Assembly (NCBI GenBank): GCA_003555075.1
Contig: PWHW01000002.1
Span: 160,210 to 209,837 of the forward strand
Direction: 5' to 3'
Length of the DNA: 49,628 nucleotides
Source of the DNA: Candidatus Nealsoniibacteriota bacterium
GTDB lineage: Bacteria > Patescibacteriota > Minisyncoccia > Minisyncoccales > PWPS01
Each line of letters opens with the position of its first letter. The stretch's first letter is position 1. The position numbers and the translations under genes are program-made. Below, piece after piece: positions 1-8,483 of this stretch. The notes under the pieces are model-generated. The model saw only the letters and a program-made list of their open reading frames with translations, made no database searches and was not told the DNA's origin.

Positions 1-2
1 AG

Positions 3-128
3 GTACCGAAAGACCCATTTTATGAAGATAGAAATATTCAATATTCTAGAGAAGAAAGAGTGATTTATTCGCTTCAAAAAGAAGAGGTTAGAGAGGGGAG
101 GAAAGATGATTACATATTTGATTTTTAG
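3..128 (+). CDS. C-terminal end of a protein of unknown function (truncated by window start)
   Basis: Open frame from the window edge to TAG at 126-128 (VPKDPFYEDRNIQYSREERVIYSLQKEEVREGRKDDYIFDF*). Confidence 0.5.
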   Translation, partial: VPKDPFYEDRNIQYSREERVIYSLQKEEVREGRKDDYIFDF

Positions 129-231
129 TTGATCAAATAAGATTCATTGAGGTGCAATAAAAAATCTTCATTAATGCCCAAAGAGGAAGCACAACAAAAT
201 TTTACGAAGAATTTTATAAAAAGAAAAAATG

Positions 232-256
232 ATCCGAGGAAGTTCCTCGGATTTTT
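232..256 (+). terminator. Rho-independent terminator
   Basis: ATCCGAGGAA/TTCCTCGGAT hairpin followed by T run. Confidence 0.75.
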
Positions 257-319
257 TAATTTATTGTAGAATTAAGAAAAATGAAAATGCACAATTAAAT
301 AAAGCTAATTGTTTTTTAA

Positions 320-2059
320 ATGATCAAAAAAGAGTTGGCGAAAATTTTTTACGAGATTGCCGCCTTTTTGGAAATAAAGGAGGAAGACTTCAAACCTCGT
401 GCTTATAGAAGGGCTGCCAGTTCGCTCGAGTCTATGGAGGGAAGTTTGGAAGATATTTATAACGGAGGGGGAGTGGATGCTTTACAAAAAATTCCGGGTA
501 TAGGAAAGAGTATTGCTTTAAAAATTGAGGAATACATAAGAACGGGAAAGGTGAAAGAGCATGAGAAACTAAAAAAAGAGACTCCCGTGGAAATGAAAGA
601 AATGACAAAAATTGAGGGAGTGGGCCCGAAAACAGTAAAGACCTTATACAAGGAGCTCGGTGTGAAGAATATAAAAGAGTTGGAAAAGGCAGCGAAAGAG
701 AAAAAGATATCTCCTCTTTTTGGATTTGATGAAAAAACCGAGAAAAATATTTTGGAAGGTATTGATTTTCTGAAAAAAACCAAAAGCAGATTTCCCCTAG
801 GAGAGATATCTTTTCGTGCCAAAGAAGTGCAAAAGGAGCTTGAAAAACTTTCCGAGGTCAAAAAAATAAACGTAGCAGGTTCTTTAAGAAGAATGAAAGA
901 AACAGTAGGGGACGTGGATTTTTTGATAGTTTCTGACGATCCGGAAAAAGTTATGGAATATTTCGTTTCTTTACCCGGAGTTTTGAAAGTTTGGGGGAAG
1001 GGGAGTACTAAAGCCTCCGTGAGAACCGCGGAAGGATTTGATATAGACTTGCGCGTAATTCCCGAAGAAAGTTATGGAGCGGCTCTGCAATACTTTACAG
1101 GGTCAAAAGAACATAATATAGCTTTGCGAAAGATTGCAGTCGAAAAAGGCATGAAAGTTAACGAGTATGGAGTTTTCAAAAAAGAAAAGATGCTTGAAGG
1201 AGGGTCGGAAAAAGGAATCTATGAAATTCTGGGAATGAAATGGATACCCCCCGAATTAAGGGAGGATAAGGGAGAAATAGAGGCCTCTCTTGAAGGGAAA
1301 TTACCGGATATTCTTGATTACAAAGGCATAAGAGGAGATCTTCATTGCCATACTGATTGGTCGGGAGGAGAGAATGGAATTGAGGAGATCGCCCGGGCGG
1401 CGGAGCTTATGGGGTATGAATATATAGGAATTGCCGATCACACCAAGGCATTAAAAATAGAAAACGGATTAGATGAGAAAGAACTTTTAGAGCAAAGAAA
1501 AGAGATTGATAAGATAAGAACAAAAAGAAAATTGAAGGTTGAAATATTGCAGGGATGTGAAGCCAATATTTTAAAGGATGGCTCGATAGACATTGAAAAG
1601 GAGGTGCTAAGGGAGCTTGATTTTGTGATTGCCGGAGTTCATTCTCATTTCAAAATGGAGGAAAAGGAAATGACAAGAAGAATGATGAAGGCAATGGAAA
1701 ACCCTTATGTGGATATAATTTCTCATCCCACAGGGCGTCTTATAGGAATGCGTGACACTTATAATATTGATCTTGAAGAGATATTGAGGTCGGCCAGAGA
1801 AACGGGAACTGTTTTGGAAATAAACGCTTATCCTTTAAGACTTGATCTAAGCGATGTAAACATCAAAAAAGCGAAAGAGGCAGGAGTAAAAATGATCATA
1901 AACACTGATGCGCACCAAAAAGAACAGATGGAATTTATGGAGCTCGGGATTTCCCAGGCCAGAAGAGGATGGGCCGGAAAAGAAGATATTGTAAACACCG
2001 AAAAAAAGGATAACTTCTTAAAAGCTTTAAAGAGAAGAAAATTAAAACAAGATTCTTAA
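320..2059 (+). CDS. polX: DNA polymerase X family protein with C-terminal PHP domain
   Basis: HhH motifs (IPGIGKSIALKIEEY, IEGVGPKTVKTLY), pol-beta motif GSLRRMKETVGDVDFLI with FDIDLRV, PHP motif GDLHCHTDWSGG. Confidence 0.93.
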   Translation: MIKKELAKIFYEIAAFLEIKEEDFKPRAYRRAASSLESMEGSLEDIYNGGGVDALQKIPGIGKSIALKIEEYIRTGKVKEHEKLKKETPVEMKEMTKIEGVGPKTVKTLYKELGVKNIKELEKAAKEKKISPLFGFDEKTEKNILEGIDFLKKTKSRFPLGEISFRAKEVQKELEKLSEVKKINVAGSLRRMKETVGDVDFLIVSDDPEKVMEYFVSLPGVLKVWGKGSTKASVRTAEGFDIDLRVIPEESYGAALQYFTGSKEHNIALRKIAVEKGMKVNEYGVFKKEKMLEGGSEKGIYEILGMKWIPPELREDKGEIEASLEGKLPDILDYKGIRGDLHCHTDWSGGENGIEEIARAAELMGYEYIGIADHTKALKIENGLDEKELLEQRKEIDKIRTKRKLKVEILQGCEANILKDGSIDIEKEVLRELDFVIAGVHSHFKMEEKEMTRRMMKAMENPYVDIISHPTGRLIGMRDTYNIDLEEILRSARETGTVLEINAYPLRLDLSDVNIKKAKEAGVKMIINTDAHQKEQMEFMELGISQARRGWAGKEDIVNTEKKDNFLKALKRRKLKQDS

Positions 2060-2074
2060 AAATTACAAAAGAAC

Positions 2075-2698
2075 ATGAAACTTCTTATTGCCAGCCATAA
2101 TTCGGCTAAAGTAAGTGAATACAAGCAATATTTGTCCGACTTGTCTTTTGACGTGATATCGTTGTCGGACTTAGGTGTTACGGAGGAGTCTCCGGAAGGA
2201 GCAGAAACATTTGAAGAGAACGCAATAAACAAGGTAAAATTTTACCACAAATTAACCGGGTTTCCGGCCATTGGCGATGACGGAGGTTTAATGATTGATG
2301 CACTGGGTGGCGCGCCCGGTGTTAAAAGTCGTTACTGGCTCGGGTACAAAATGACCGATGAAGAGATGCTCGAAGCGGTCATGAAGAGAATGAAGGATGT
2401 ACCACCGGAAAAAAGAACGGGTCGCTTAGTAGGAGTGATTACTTTAATAACTCCAGATGGTAAGATTTATACCGAGTGGACCCAGATCGAGGGTGTGATA
2501 GCCGAAAAACCTTCCAGCAAGCGCCTGGCCGGTTATCCTTATAGATCCTTTTTTTATCTGCCGCAACTAAAAAAGTTTTATATCGAGTTAACCGACGAGG
2601 AACATAAAGAGATTAATCATCGAAAAGTGACTTTATCGAAATTAAGACCATATTTAAATAAAATTAATGAAAATGAAATAAGCCACCGACGTTTATAA
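2075..2698 (+). CDS. HAM1/RdgB-family non-canonical purine NTP pyrophosphatase, divergent
   Basis: IASHNSAKVSEYKQYL, FEENAINKV, IGDDGGLMIDALGGAPGVKSRYW, NHR near C-terminus. Confidence 0.85.
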   Translation: MKLLIASHNSAKVSEYKQYLSDLSFDVISLSDLGVTEESPEGAETFEENAINKVKFYHKLTGFPAIGDDGGLMIDALGGAPGVKSRYWLGYKMTDEEMLEAVMKRMKDVPPEKRTGRLVGVITLITPDGKIYTEWTQIEGVIAEKPSSKRLAGYPYRSFFYLPQLKKFYIELTDEEHKEINHRKVTLSKLRPYLNKINENEISHRRL

Positions 2699-2713
2699 AG
2701 TAATTTAAAAAAT

Positions 2714-3121
2714 ATGACAAAACAAAAACAGATATATAAGTGCAATATTTGTGGTAATGTAGTTGAGGTCTTGCATACCGGAGTGGGGGAACTTGTTTGT
2801 TGTAATGAGCCTATGGAGTTGATGGCCGCAAAAAATAGGGAAGAGGGAACAGAGAAACATCTTCCGGTCAAGGAAGAGCTTCCCGCGGAAAGTTGTGCGG
2901 TAAGAGACGGGTTTAAAATAAAGATCGGAGAAGAAGAGCACCCGATGGAAGAAGGACACTATATCGAGTGGATAGAAATAAATACCGTTGAAGGGAGGTC
3001 CGGTAAAAAGTTTCTTCAGCCCGGAGAGAAGCCGGAGGTAGACTTTCATACAAGAAAAGAAGTTGCTTCTGCCAGAGCTTACTGTAATGTTCACGGCTTA
3101 TGGGAGATGAAGTGGAGTTAA
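2714..3121 (+). CDS. dfx: Desulfoferrodoxin / superoxide reductase (two-centre type)
   Basis: CNICG..CCNEPM (centre I) and EKHLPV, EEHPMEEGHYIEWIEI, YCNVHGLW (centre II His4Cys). Confidence 0.93.
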   Translation: MTKQKQIYKCNICGNVVEVLHTGVGELVCCNEPMELMAAKNREEGTEKHLPVKEELPAESCAVRDGFKIKIGEEEHPMEEGHYIEWIEINTVEGRSGKKFLQPGEKPEVDFHTRKEVASARAYCNVHGLWEMKWS

Positions 3122-3216
3122 TAGAAACTAAAATAAATCATTGGCATTCTTCTTAGCCTTTCGGGATACGTGTACTGCTGGCTGAAGAAATAAAGAAGAT
3201 TGGTTTTCTAAAATTT

Positions 3217-3693
3217 ATGGAAGAAGTGTATAAAAAACTTGAAGAACTTAATATTCCTTATAAAAAGTATGATCATCCTGCCGTATATACTACTAAGGAA
3301 GCGGAAAGATACACTAAGGACATTGAAGGGGTGGATACCAAAAATCTTTTCCTGAAGGGTAAAAAGGGAAGAAGATATCACCTTGTTATTCTCCCGGCGG
3401 AGGAAAAGGCGGACTTGGAGAAGTTGGCCGAAGAATTAAACGAGAAAAAACTCAGTTTTGCTTCTTCTGAGAAGCTAATGCGTTATCTGGGATTGGAGGC
3501 CGGCTCTGTTTCTCCTTTTGGCCTTGTAAACGATAAGCACTCGGAAGTGGGAGCTCTTGTTCATGAAGACCTTGTAAAAGCAGAAGAAGTAGGATTTCAT
3601 CCCAATAAAAACACGGCGACAGTTGTTATAAGTGGAGAAGACTTTGAAGCCTTCTTAAAGCATACGGGGAACAAGATCTCTTATTTTTCGTAG
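3217..3693 (+). CDS. YbaK/ProX-family aminoacyl-tRNA deacylase
   Basis: YKKYDHPAVYTTKEAE, NLFLKGKKGRRYHLVILPAEEKADL, AGSVSPFGLVNDK pattern of prolyl-tRNA editing domain proteins. Confidence 0.88.
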   Translation: MEEVYKKLEELNIPYKKYDHPAVYTTKEAERYTKDIEGVDTKNLFLKGKKGRRYHLVILPAEEKADLEKLAEELNEKKLSFASSEKLMRYLGLEAGSVSPFGLVNDKHSEVGALVHEDLVKAEEVGFHPNKNTATVVISGEDFEAFLKHTGNKISYFS

Positions 3694-3796
3694 TTGGAAA
3701 GTAGTAAGAACGATCAGATTTTTTTGTTGACAAAGGGAGGGTATTCGGTGAAACTTAAATACAGAGGTTGCAAACAAACAATTAATTATTTTAGTT

Positions 3797-4561
3797 ATGA
3801 AAACAGTATATATCATTTTATTCATTATTATTATCGCACTGGTCGGGGGTTGGTACTTTATGACGATGGAAGAAGATATGGATACAGAAAATGACTTTGC
3901 AGAGATGGATTTACGGGTAGAATTTATTCCCGAGGAGGGGATAGAGTCCCAAGAAATAAGAGTAGTAAGCAAGGAAGATGAGGTCATGTTTCAACTTACA
4001 ATTGATGAGTTAAATCAGTGGACTCAAGAGAACTGGGACATTTTTGAAGAGGAACCGGAAGTAGGTGGGAGAGAGGTTGACCCGGGAGGTTTTGGTTTCT
4101 TTGACAGAGCCGCATCCATCTCCCCCAATAACAGGAAGATGATTTTTTCCGTTTCCGATTATGCGGTTGCTACTACCGTTTCTTTTGTTATTGTTGCCGA
4201 CATCGAATCGGGAGAAATGGGTATGATCAATAAACCGGTTCCCGGAAGCATTGAGGACTTTTCTTGGACAGAGGACAGCGAGATGGTCGCCTACAGCTTG
4301 GGAACAGCCAGAGCGGCGGGAGACTTTCTCTCAGTGGATAATGTGGTTGATCTCGAAAGAGAATTTATGCTAAGCGAAGAGGAGCTCTTGGAAGTTTTAG
4401 ACCCTGAAGAGGAGATGGTGGAAGTCGGTCAGTTTATGCCCGTATTTCAAGACTTGGAGTGGTCAGAAGGAAGGTTCTACTTTACCACCGAACACCCTGA
4501 AGAAGACCGTACAGACTGGTCTGTCGACAAAGAGGGTGTGGATCTAAGACTGGAAGAGTAG
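3797..4561 (+). CDS. Membrane-anchored protein of unknown function
   Basis: N-terminal TM segment (VYIILFIIIIALVGGWYF), acidic extracytoplasmic region. Confidence 0.65.
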   Translation: MKTVYIILFIIIIALVGGWYFMTMEEDMDTENDFAEMDLRVEFIPEEGIESQEIRVVSKEDEVMFQLTIDELNQWTQENWDIFEEEPEVGGREVDPGGFGFFDRAASISPNNRKMIFSVSDYAVATTVSFVIVADIESGEMGMINKPVPGSIEDFSWTEDSEMVAYSLGTARAAGDFLSVDNVVDLEREFMLSEEELLEVLDPEEEMVEVGQFMPVFQDLEWSEGRFYFTTEHPEEDRTDWSVDKEGVDLRLEE

Positions 4562-4605
4562 GCGATTGGATTAAAAAAAGAGGCGAGGGTTTTCTACTCT
4601 AATTT

Positions 4606-5115
4606 ATGAAAAAAGTAAGGGTCGATGATTTGATGCAGTCGGGGTATGTTTATGAACTTTCCCATCCGGAAGGAAAAAATTTTCATTCCAATTTCAAGCC
4701 GGATCTTACTCCCAAGGAAATGCTGGAAATGGGAGTTTTTGGAGGTGTTTATATGCGTGATTGCAAAAATGAGTTTCCGAAAGATTGGTTCAAGAAAGCA
4801 AAATTGGCACCGGCGAATATAAAGGATCATTTGGCGGAACTAAATTACTTTAAAGTAAATGCCAGCCAACCCCTTTCCGTTTGGAGAGAGAAGGGTTGGA
4901 TACACAAGGATGATCCGAGAGGGTGGTTTCAGTGGTATTGCAGGTATTATATAGGCAGAAGACACGAGGATGACGAAAGGCAGATAAAAAGATGGAGACA
5001 GATCAAGCGGCATATCGGACAGATAAAAAAGAATTGCAAAAAAGGGGACGAAGATTGTAGAAGAAAGCAAAGGCAGGCCGTTTTGCACTGGGCCTATGAC
5101 AGTAGAAAAATATAA
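4606..5115 (+). CDS. Conserved protein of unknown function (DPRGWFQWYCRYY motif family)
   Basis: Complete ORF; motif GWIHKDDPRGWFQWYCRYYIGRRHEDDERQIKRW. Confidence 0.75.
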   Translation: MKKVRVDDLMQSGYVYELSHPEGKNFHSNFKPDLTPKEMLEMGVFGGVYMRDCKNEFPKDWFKKAKLAPANIKDHLAELNYFKVNASQPLSVWREKGWIHKDDPRGWFQWYCRYYIGRRHEDDERQIKRWRQIKRHIGQIKKNCKKGDEDCRRKQRQAVLHWAYDSRKI

Positions 5116-5124
5116 AAATTTATT

Positions 5125-5373
5125 ATGGAGAATATTTACTTGAGCATATTTTTTTTCGGATTATTGATCTTACTTGCAGCTGTCCTGGTTAATTTTTTGG
5201 CCGGCACCCTGGGCGTTTCCACTTGGTATGATTTTTTGAAAAGCATTCAAGCAAATGGATTACTGGAAACAGTCAAAGACACAGGACTTTTTTCTTATAT
5301 TTTCTTGTTCTTGATCTATCCTTTTTTCTTGGGACTTATCGGTTATTTTGCTTTTTATTATTTAATTAAATAA
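5125..5373 (+). CDS. Small two-TM membrane protein
   Basis: Two hydrophobic segments, directly downstream of the preceding gene. Confidence 0.6.
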   Translation: MENIYLSIFFFGLLILLAAVLVNFLAGTLGVSTWYDFLKSIQANGLLETVKDTGLFSYIFLFLIYPFFLGLIGYFAFYYLIK

Positions 5374-5546
5374 AAGGAAAAAGAATAAAGAAGCTTAGTT
5401 TTGATGTTCATTTACGGAAATGGCTTTTATTTTGATAGAAACGGTGCAATAATTAACAAATTGTTATATTTTTTTGTAATAAAGAAAGGATCAAGAAAAA
5501 TATCCAAAACTGATCAATGAATTTATAAGCAATAAACTTAATTTTT

Positions 5547-5939
5547 ATGAGGTTATTTTCAAGAAAAAGCATAAAGAACATATCAAAGCCCATAAAAGGA
5601 ATGATTATTGGCGTGGCATTGCTTCTTATTCTAATTATATGGTTTTTATTCAATCCGATAGTTACAGAAGAAAGGGTGGAAAGAGAAATAGAGGCGATCA
5701 AAGAAGAGATCAGTGCAGTAGAGGAGGAAGGGTGGAGAAAACTGGAAGAGGGCGAGGCCTATAATGGAGATTATTTCATTTATTATTCCGAGAGACTTAA
5801 TGAATTGGAAAAAGAAGCCAGAGAGATTTCTCAGGCAGTGGAAGAAGGAGATGCTTCTCTTGAAAGTGCATGGGAGGAAATCAAGCGAATCAATAGAGAG
5901 GTGAGTGAAATAAGAAGAGCGGTGGAAGTATGGAATTAA
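5547..5939 (+). CDS. Membrane-anchored coiled-coil-like protein, unknown function
   Basis: N-terminal TM then Glu/Lys-rich predicted helix. Confidence 0.6.
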   Translation: MRLFSRKSIKNISKPIKGMIIGVALLLILIIWFLFNPIVTEERVEREIEAIKEEISAVEEEGWRKLEEGEAYNGDYFIYYSERLNELEKEAREISQAVEEGDASLESAWEEIKRINREVSEIRRAVEVWN

Positions 5940-5973
5940 ATGAACTCAATTTTTTAATGCAAACGAAAAATTA

Positions 5974-6645
5974 ATGGACATAAAGAAAAGAAAAATTGGG
6001 ATAATCATTTTCGGGGGAGTTGCTGTCGTATTTTTTGGCTTTTTTGCTCTTTCTATCAATGAAAATGTTCGTTCTTCTGCCCGTGAAGGGGAGCGTGAAA
6101 AAGAAGATATTGTGGTTGCGGCTTGCCCCACATTTCATTATATGCTTGAAAAATTAAAAGATGTTGAGAATGTAAGGGTGGTGAAGACTTCCAGTACCGG
6201 GGAAACATTAAAGATGATTGATGGGGAAGTCGCGGATATGGGCATTTCAGGTAGGCCATTAAAAGAAGGTGAGCCCTCTCTTTCTTATGAAGTTATCGGA
6301 GAAGGGTATGATTTCATCTTTTTGGAAGAGTTTGTGATCAGAGAGCAAAATATGAGCAAACTCCTTTTTTATACCGATATTGAAAAAGAAAAGATCTTGG
6401 AGGATTTTGACCATATTTCAAATGACAATCTGGTAAAAGCAGATGATGCCAAAGAATATATGAGGGATGGTGTGGTAATTACTTTTTTAGATGGAAGGAT
6501 GGAGGGGGAGAGTGTACATATTTTGAAGAACAACGGGGAGAGGGTTCGCCTCTCAAGAAGACCAAGAGTTTATTATTCACCGGAGAGTAGAATAAAAGAA
6601 AGAGAGTCAATCAAAAAGGTGATACTGGATTCCATAAGAGAATAA
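5974..6645 (+). CDS. Membrane-anchored periplasmic binding protein-like (phosphate-binding PBP-like)
   Basis: N-terminal TM; VVAACPTFHYMLEKLK...VVKTSSTGETLKMIDGEVADMGISGRPLKEGE resembles PstS-like substrate-binding fold. Confidence 0.55.
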   Translation: MDIKKRKIGIIIFGGVAVVFFGFFALSINENVRSSAREGEREKEDIVVAACPTFHYMLEKLKDVENVRVVKTSSTGETLKMIDGEVADMGISGRPLKEGEPSLSYEVIGEGYDFIFLEEFVIREQNMSKLLFYTDIEKEKILEDFDHISNDNLVKADDAKEYMRDGVVITFLDGRMEGESVHILKNNGERVRLSRRPRVYYSPESRIKERESIKKVILDSIRE

Positions 6646-6772
6646 ACAATAGCGATGCATTCCGGCAATAAAGCCACCGACTCCTTTTATAGATATAAAA
6701 AAAGGAAAACTGTTTGCTCTCAAAATGGAAATACTGCTTAAAGCCCAAAGTCGAAATTAAAATCTTTATTTT

Positions 6773-7258
6773 GTGATCATGCTATTTGAGAAGTATAAAA
6801 AGATCATCAATTACGGTGCGACATCGCTACTGGCCTTGGTGCTTCTCTTGTCAATTTTTATTCTTATAGAGAAAGAAGGTGAAACGGGTCAGCCGGGGGA
6901 AGTTACGGAGATGTTTGAGGTCAGGCTGCCTGTCGAGGTTATGTTTGCCGATGTGTTTATGGATGGAAGAACAAAGTTTGTTTTAGTAAAGGATGGAAAA
7001 GAGGATTTTTTTGAATTTTGCCTTGACGGAAGAAGAGAAGAAAGAGGGTATTTTTATATAAATGCGATCCATCCAAGTGATGAAAATGCTCAAAAGATAA
7101 CATATAAAGGAAAAGGAGAAAGAGAGCTATTGAAAATACTAAATAGCTGGGATTCTTCGGACTGGGAGCCAAGAAATGAATATGATGACACAAAGGAAAT
7201 TGCAAAAGGGTTGATAGAAAAGCTTGAAAAAAGAACGAGGTGGTGGGAATTATTCTAG
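6773..7258 (+). CDS. Membrane-anchored protein of unknown function
   Basis: N-terminal TM segment; complete ORF. Confidence 0.6.
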   Translation: MIMLFEKYKKIINYGATSLLALVLLLSIFILIEKEGETGQPGEVTEMFEVRLPVEVMFADVFMDGRTKFVLVKDGKEDFFEFCLDGRREERGYFYINAIHPSDENAQKITYKGKGERELLKILNSWDSSDWEPRNEYDDTKEIAKGLIEKLEKRTRWWELF

Positions 7259-7271
7259 ACGATACATAATA

Positions 7272-7299
7272 TTGACAAGGTGTAACAATTTGATATCAT
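7272..7299 (+). promoter_or_regulatory. Sigma70-like promoter for intergenic RNA
   Basis: TTGACA (7272-7277), 16-nt spacer, TATCAT (7294-7299). Confidence 0.65.
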
Positions 7300-7305
7300 G
7301 CAGTT

Positions 7306-7447
7306 GGTGAAGGTCCTCATAAGCACCATATTTTGAGGTAGAGACTTTCCAAAGTGATTCTTAAAGGGGGCCTTCGCCATCCAATATATTGTTCTTTTAA
7401 GGTAAGTTCTTTACCAAACGCCCGTCGGAATATCCGACGGATTTTTT
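7306..7447 (+). ncRNA. Candidate structured non-coding RNA of unknown class
   Basis: Promoter upstream; 11-bp helix GGTGAAGGTCC (7306-7316)/GGGCCTTCGCC (7368-7378); inner hairpins CCTCA/TGAGG and ACTT/AAGT; GGTAA/TTACC hairpin; intrinsic terminator at 7422-7447; no ORF over 60 aa on the + strand. Confidence 0.6.
7422..7447 (+). terminator. Rho-independent terminator
   Basis: CCGTCGGA-ATA-TCCGACGG followed by A and six T. Confidence 0.85.
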
Positions 7448-7521
7448 CTTAAAAATACTTTTAAAAAGCTTTCTTTGTATTATAATAACTGAAGCATCTA
7501 TAAAAATATCTGGTTTTGGCA

Positions 7522-7665
7522 ATGAAAAAACATTCCTCCAAAAGAGCCACAAAAGGAAAAATCGCCTATAGAACGCCATCGGTCTTTCTTCATAAAAAAA
7601 CGATGGAGAATGAGAAGAGAAAGATGAGAAAAAATCAACAAATAAAGAAACATGGAAAGAACTAA
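7522..7665 (+). CDS. Small basic protein (47 aa), candidate
   Basis: ATG...TAA frame MKKHSSKRATKGKIAYRTPSVFLHKKTMENEKRKMRKNQQIKKHGKN overlapping the downstream start by 14 nt; TATAAT-like box upstream. Confidence 0.4.
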   Translation: MKKHSSKRATKGKIAYRTPSVFLHKKTMENEKRKMRKNQQIKKHGKN

Positions 7666-8329
7666 GTGGGAAAAGGAGTTAAGGGAGGTCGTTAGCAAAG
7701 AGCTTTTTTGTTCTGCTCACAAGATGGATCATATAGAAAGAGTTTACGATCTTTGTCTTGTTTTGGCCGAAGGGGAGTCGGTTAATATTGATGTTCTCAA
7801 GGCGGCAGCATTATTGCATGATATTGCAAGAGTAAAAGAGGATAATGACCCCACTGGCGAAACAGATCATGCAAAAGAGGGTGCCAAGATGGCAAAGGAT
7901 ATCTTAAGGAAAAAAAGTTTTCCCGAAGAAAGCGTGAAACACGTTGAAGAATGTATTATCTCTCACAGGTACAGAAGTAATGAGGTTGCAGTTTCCAAGG
8001 AGGCCAAGATCCTTTTTGATGCCGACAAGCTGGACAATATCGGGGCCATTGGAGTTGCTCGTGCCTTTGTTTGGGTCGGAAAGAATAACGCTCTTATTTT
8101 TAACAAAGAAGACTCGGATGATTATACAAAGAGTAATCTGCACGGAGGGAAAAAAGGAAGGATAAAAGATGCTTCAAAGCATAGTCCTCAAATGGAATAT
8201 GAGACAAAGACCAAATTCTTGATCGACAAGATGTATACTAAAAAAGGAAGAGAAATGGCAAAAGAAAGGATGAGTTTTTATGAAGACTTCCTAAATAGAC
8301 TTGAAAAAGAAATAAGAGGGGAAATATAG
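7652..8329 (+). CDS. HD-domain metal-dependent phosphohydrolase
   Basis: MDHIERVYDLCLVLA...AAALLHDIARVKED...ADKLDNIGAIGVAR. Confidence 0.88.
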   Translation: MERTKWEKELREVVSKELFCSAHKMDHIERVYDLCLVLAEGESVNIDVLKAAALLHDIARVKEDNDPTGETDHAKEGAKMAKDILRKKSFPEESVKHVEECIISHRYRSNEVAVSKEAKILFDADKLDNIGAIGVARAFVWVGKNNALIFNKEDSDDYTKSNLHGGKKGRIKDASKHSPQMEYETKTKFLIDKMYTKKGREMAKERMSFYEDFLNRLEKEIRGEI

Positions 8330-8345
8330 AGATCATTCGTAAAAA

Positions 8346-8483
8346 ATGATAATAAAATATTTCATATACAAAAGAATAAGAAAATATTTAGCGGAAAGAA
8401 AAAAAGGAAATAAAAAGAAAGAAATGTACCCGGCACAAAAAGATATCAGTATTTTTAAGAGAACAAGAGGCGGGATTCTATGA
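8346..8483 (+). CDS. Small basic protein (45 aa), candidate
   Basis: ATG...TGA frame MIIKYFIYKRIRKYLAERKKGNKKKEMYPAQKDISIFKRTRGGIL, ATGA overlap with the GNAT gene. Confidence 0.35.
   Translation: MIIKYFIYKRIRKYLAERKKGNKKKEMYPAQKDISIFKRTRGGIL

Noticed and set aside
457-861. Minus-strand ORF opposite polX and the other antisense ORFs in the track
   Set aside because: They lie opposite strong coding regions, are Ser/Phe/Leu-rich as expected for reverse-complemented AT-rich genes, and match no family.
6660-6710. Repeat of GCCACCGAC near 2683 and 6671
   Set aside because: Only about 10 bp shared with no further context; compatible with chance.
7272-7447. Assignment of the intergenic RNA as SRP RNA, 6S RNA or tmRNA
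   Set aside because: None of the conserved signatures were seen; the multi-branch shape does not fit a 6S rod. Left as unassigned.
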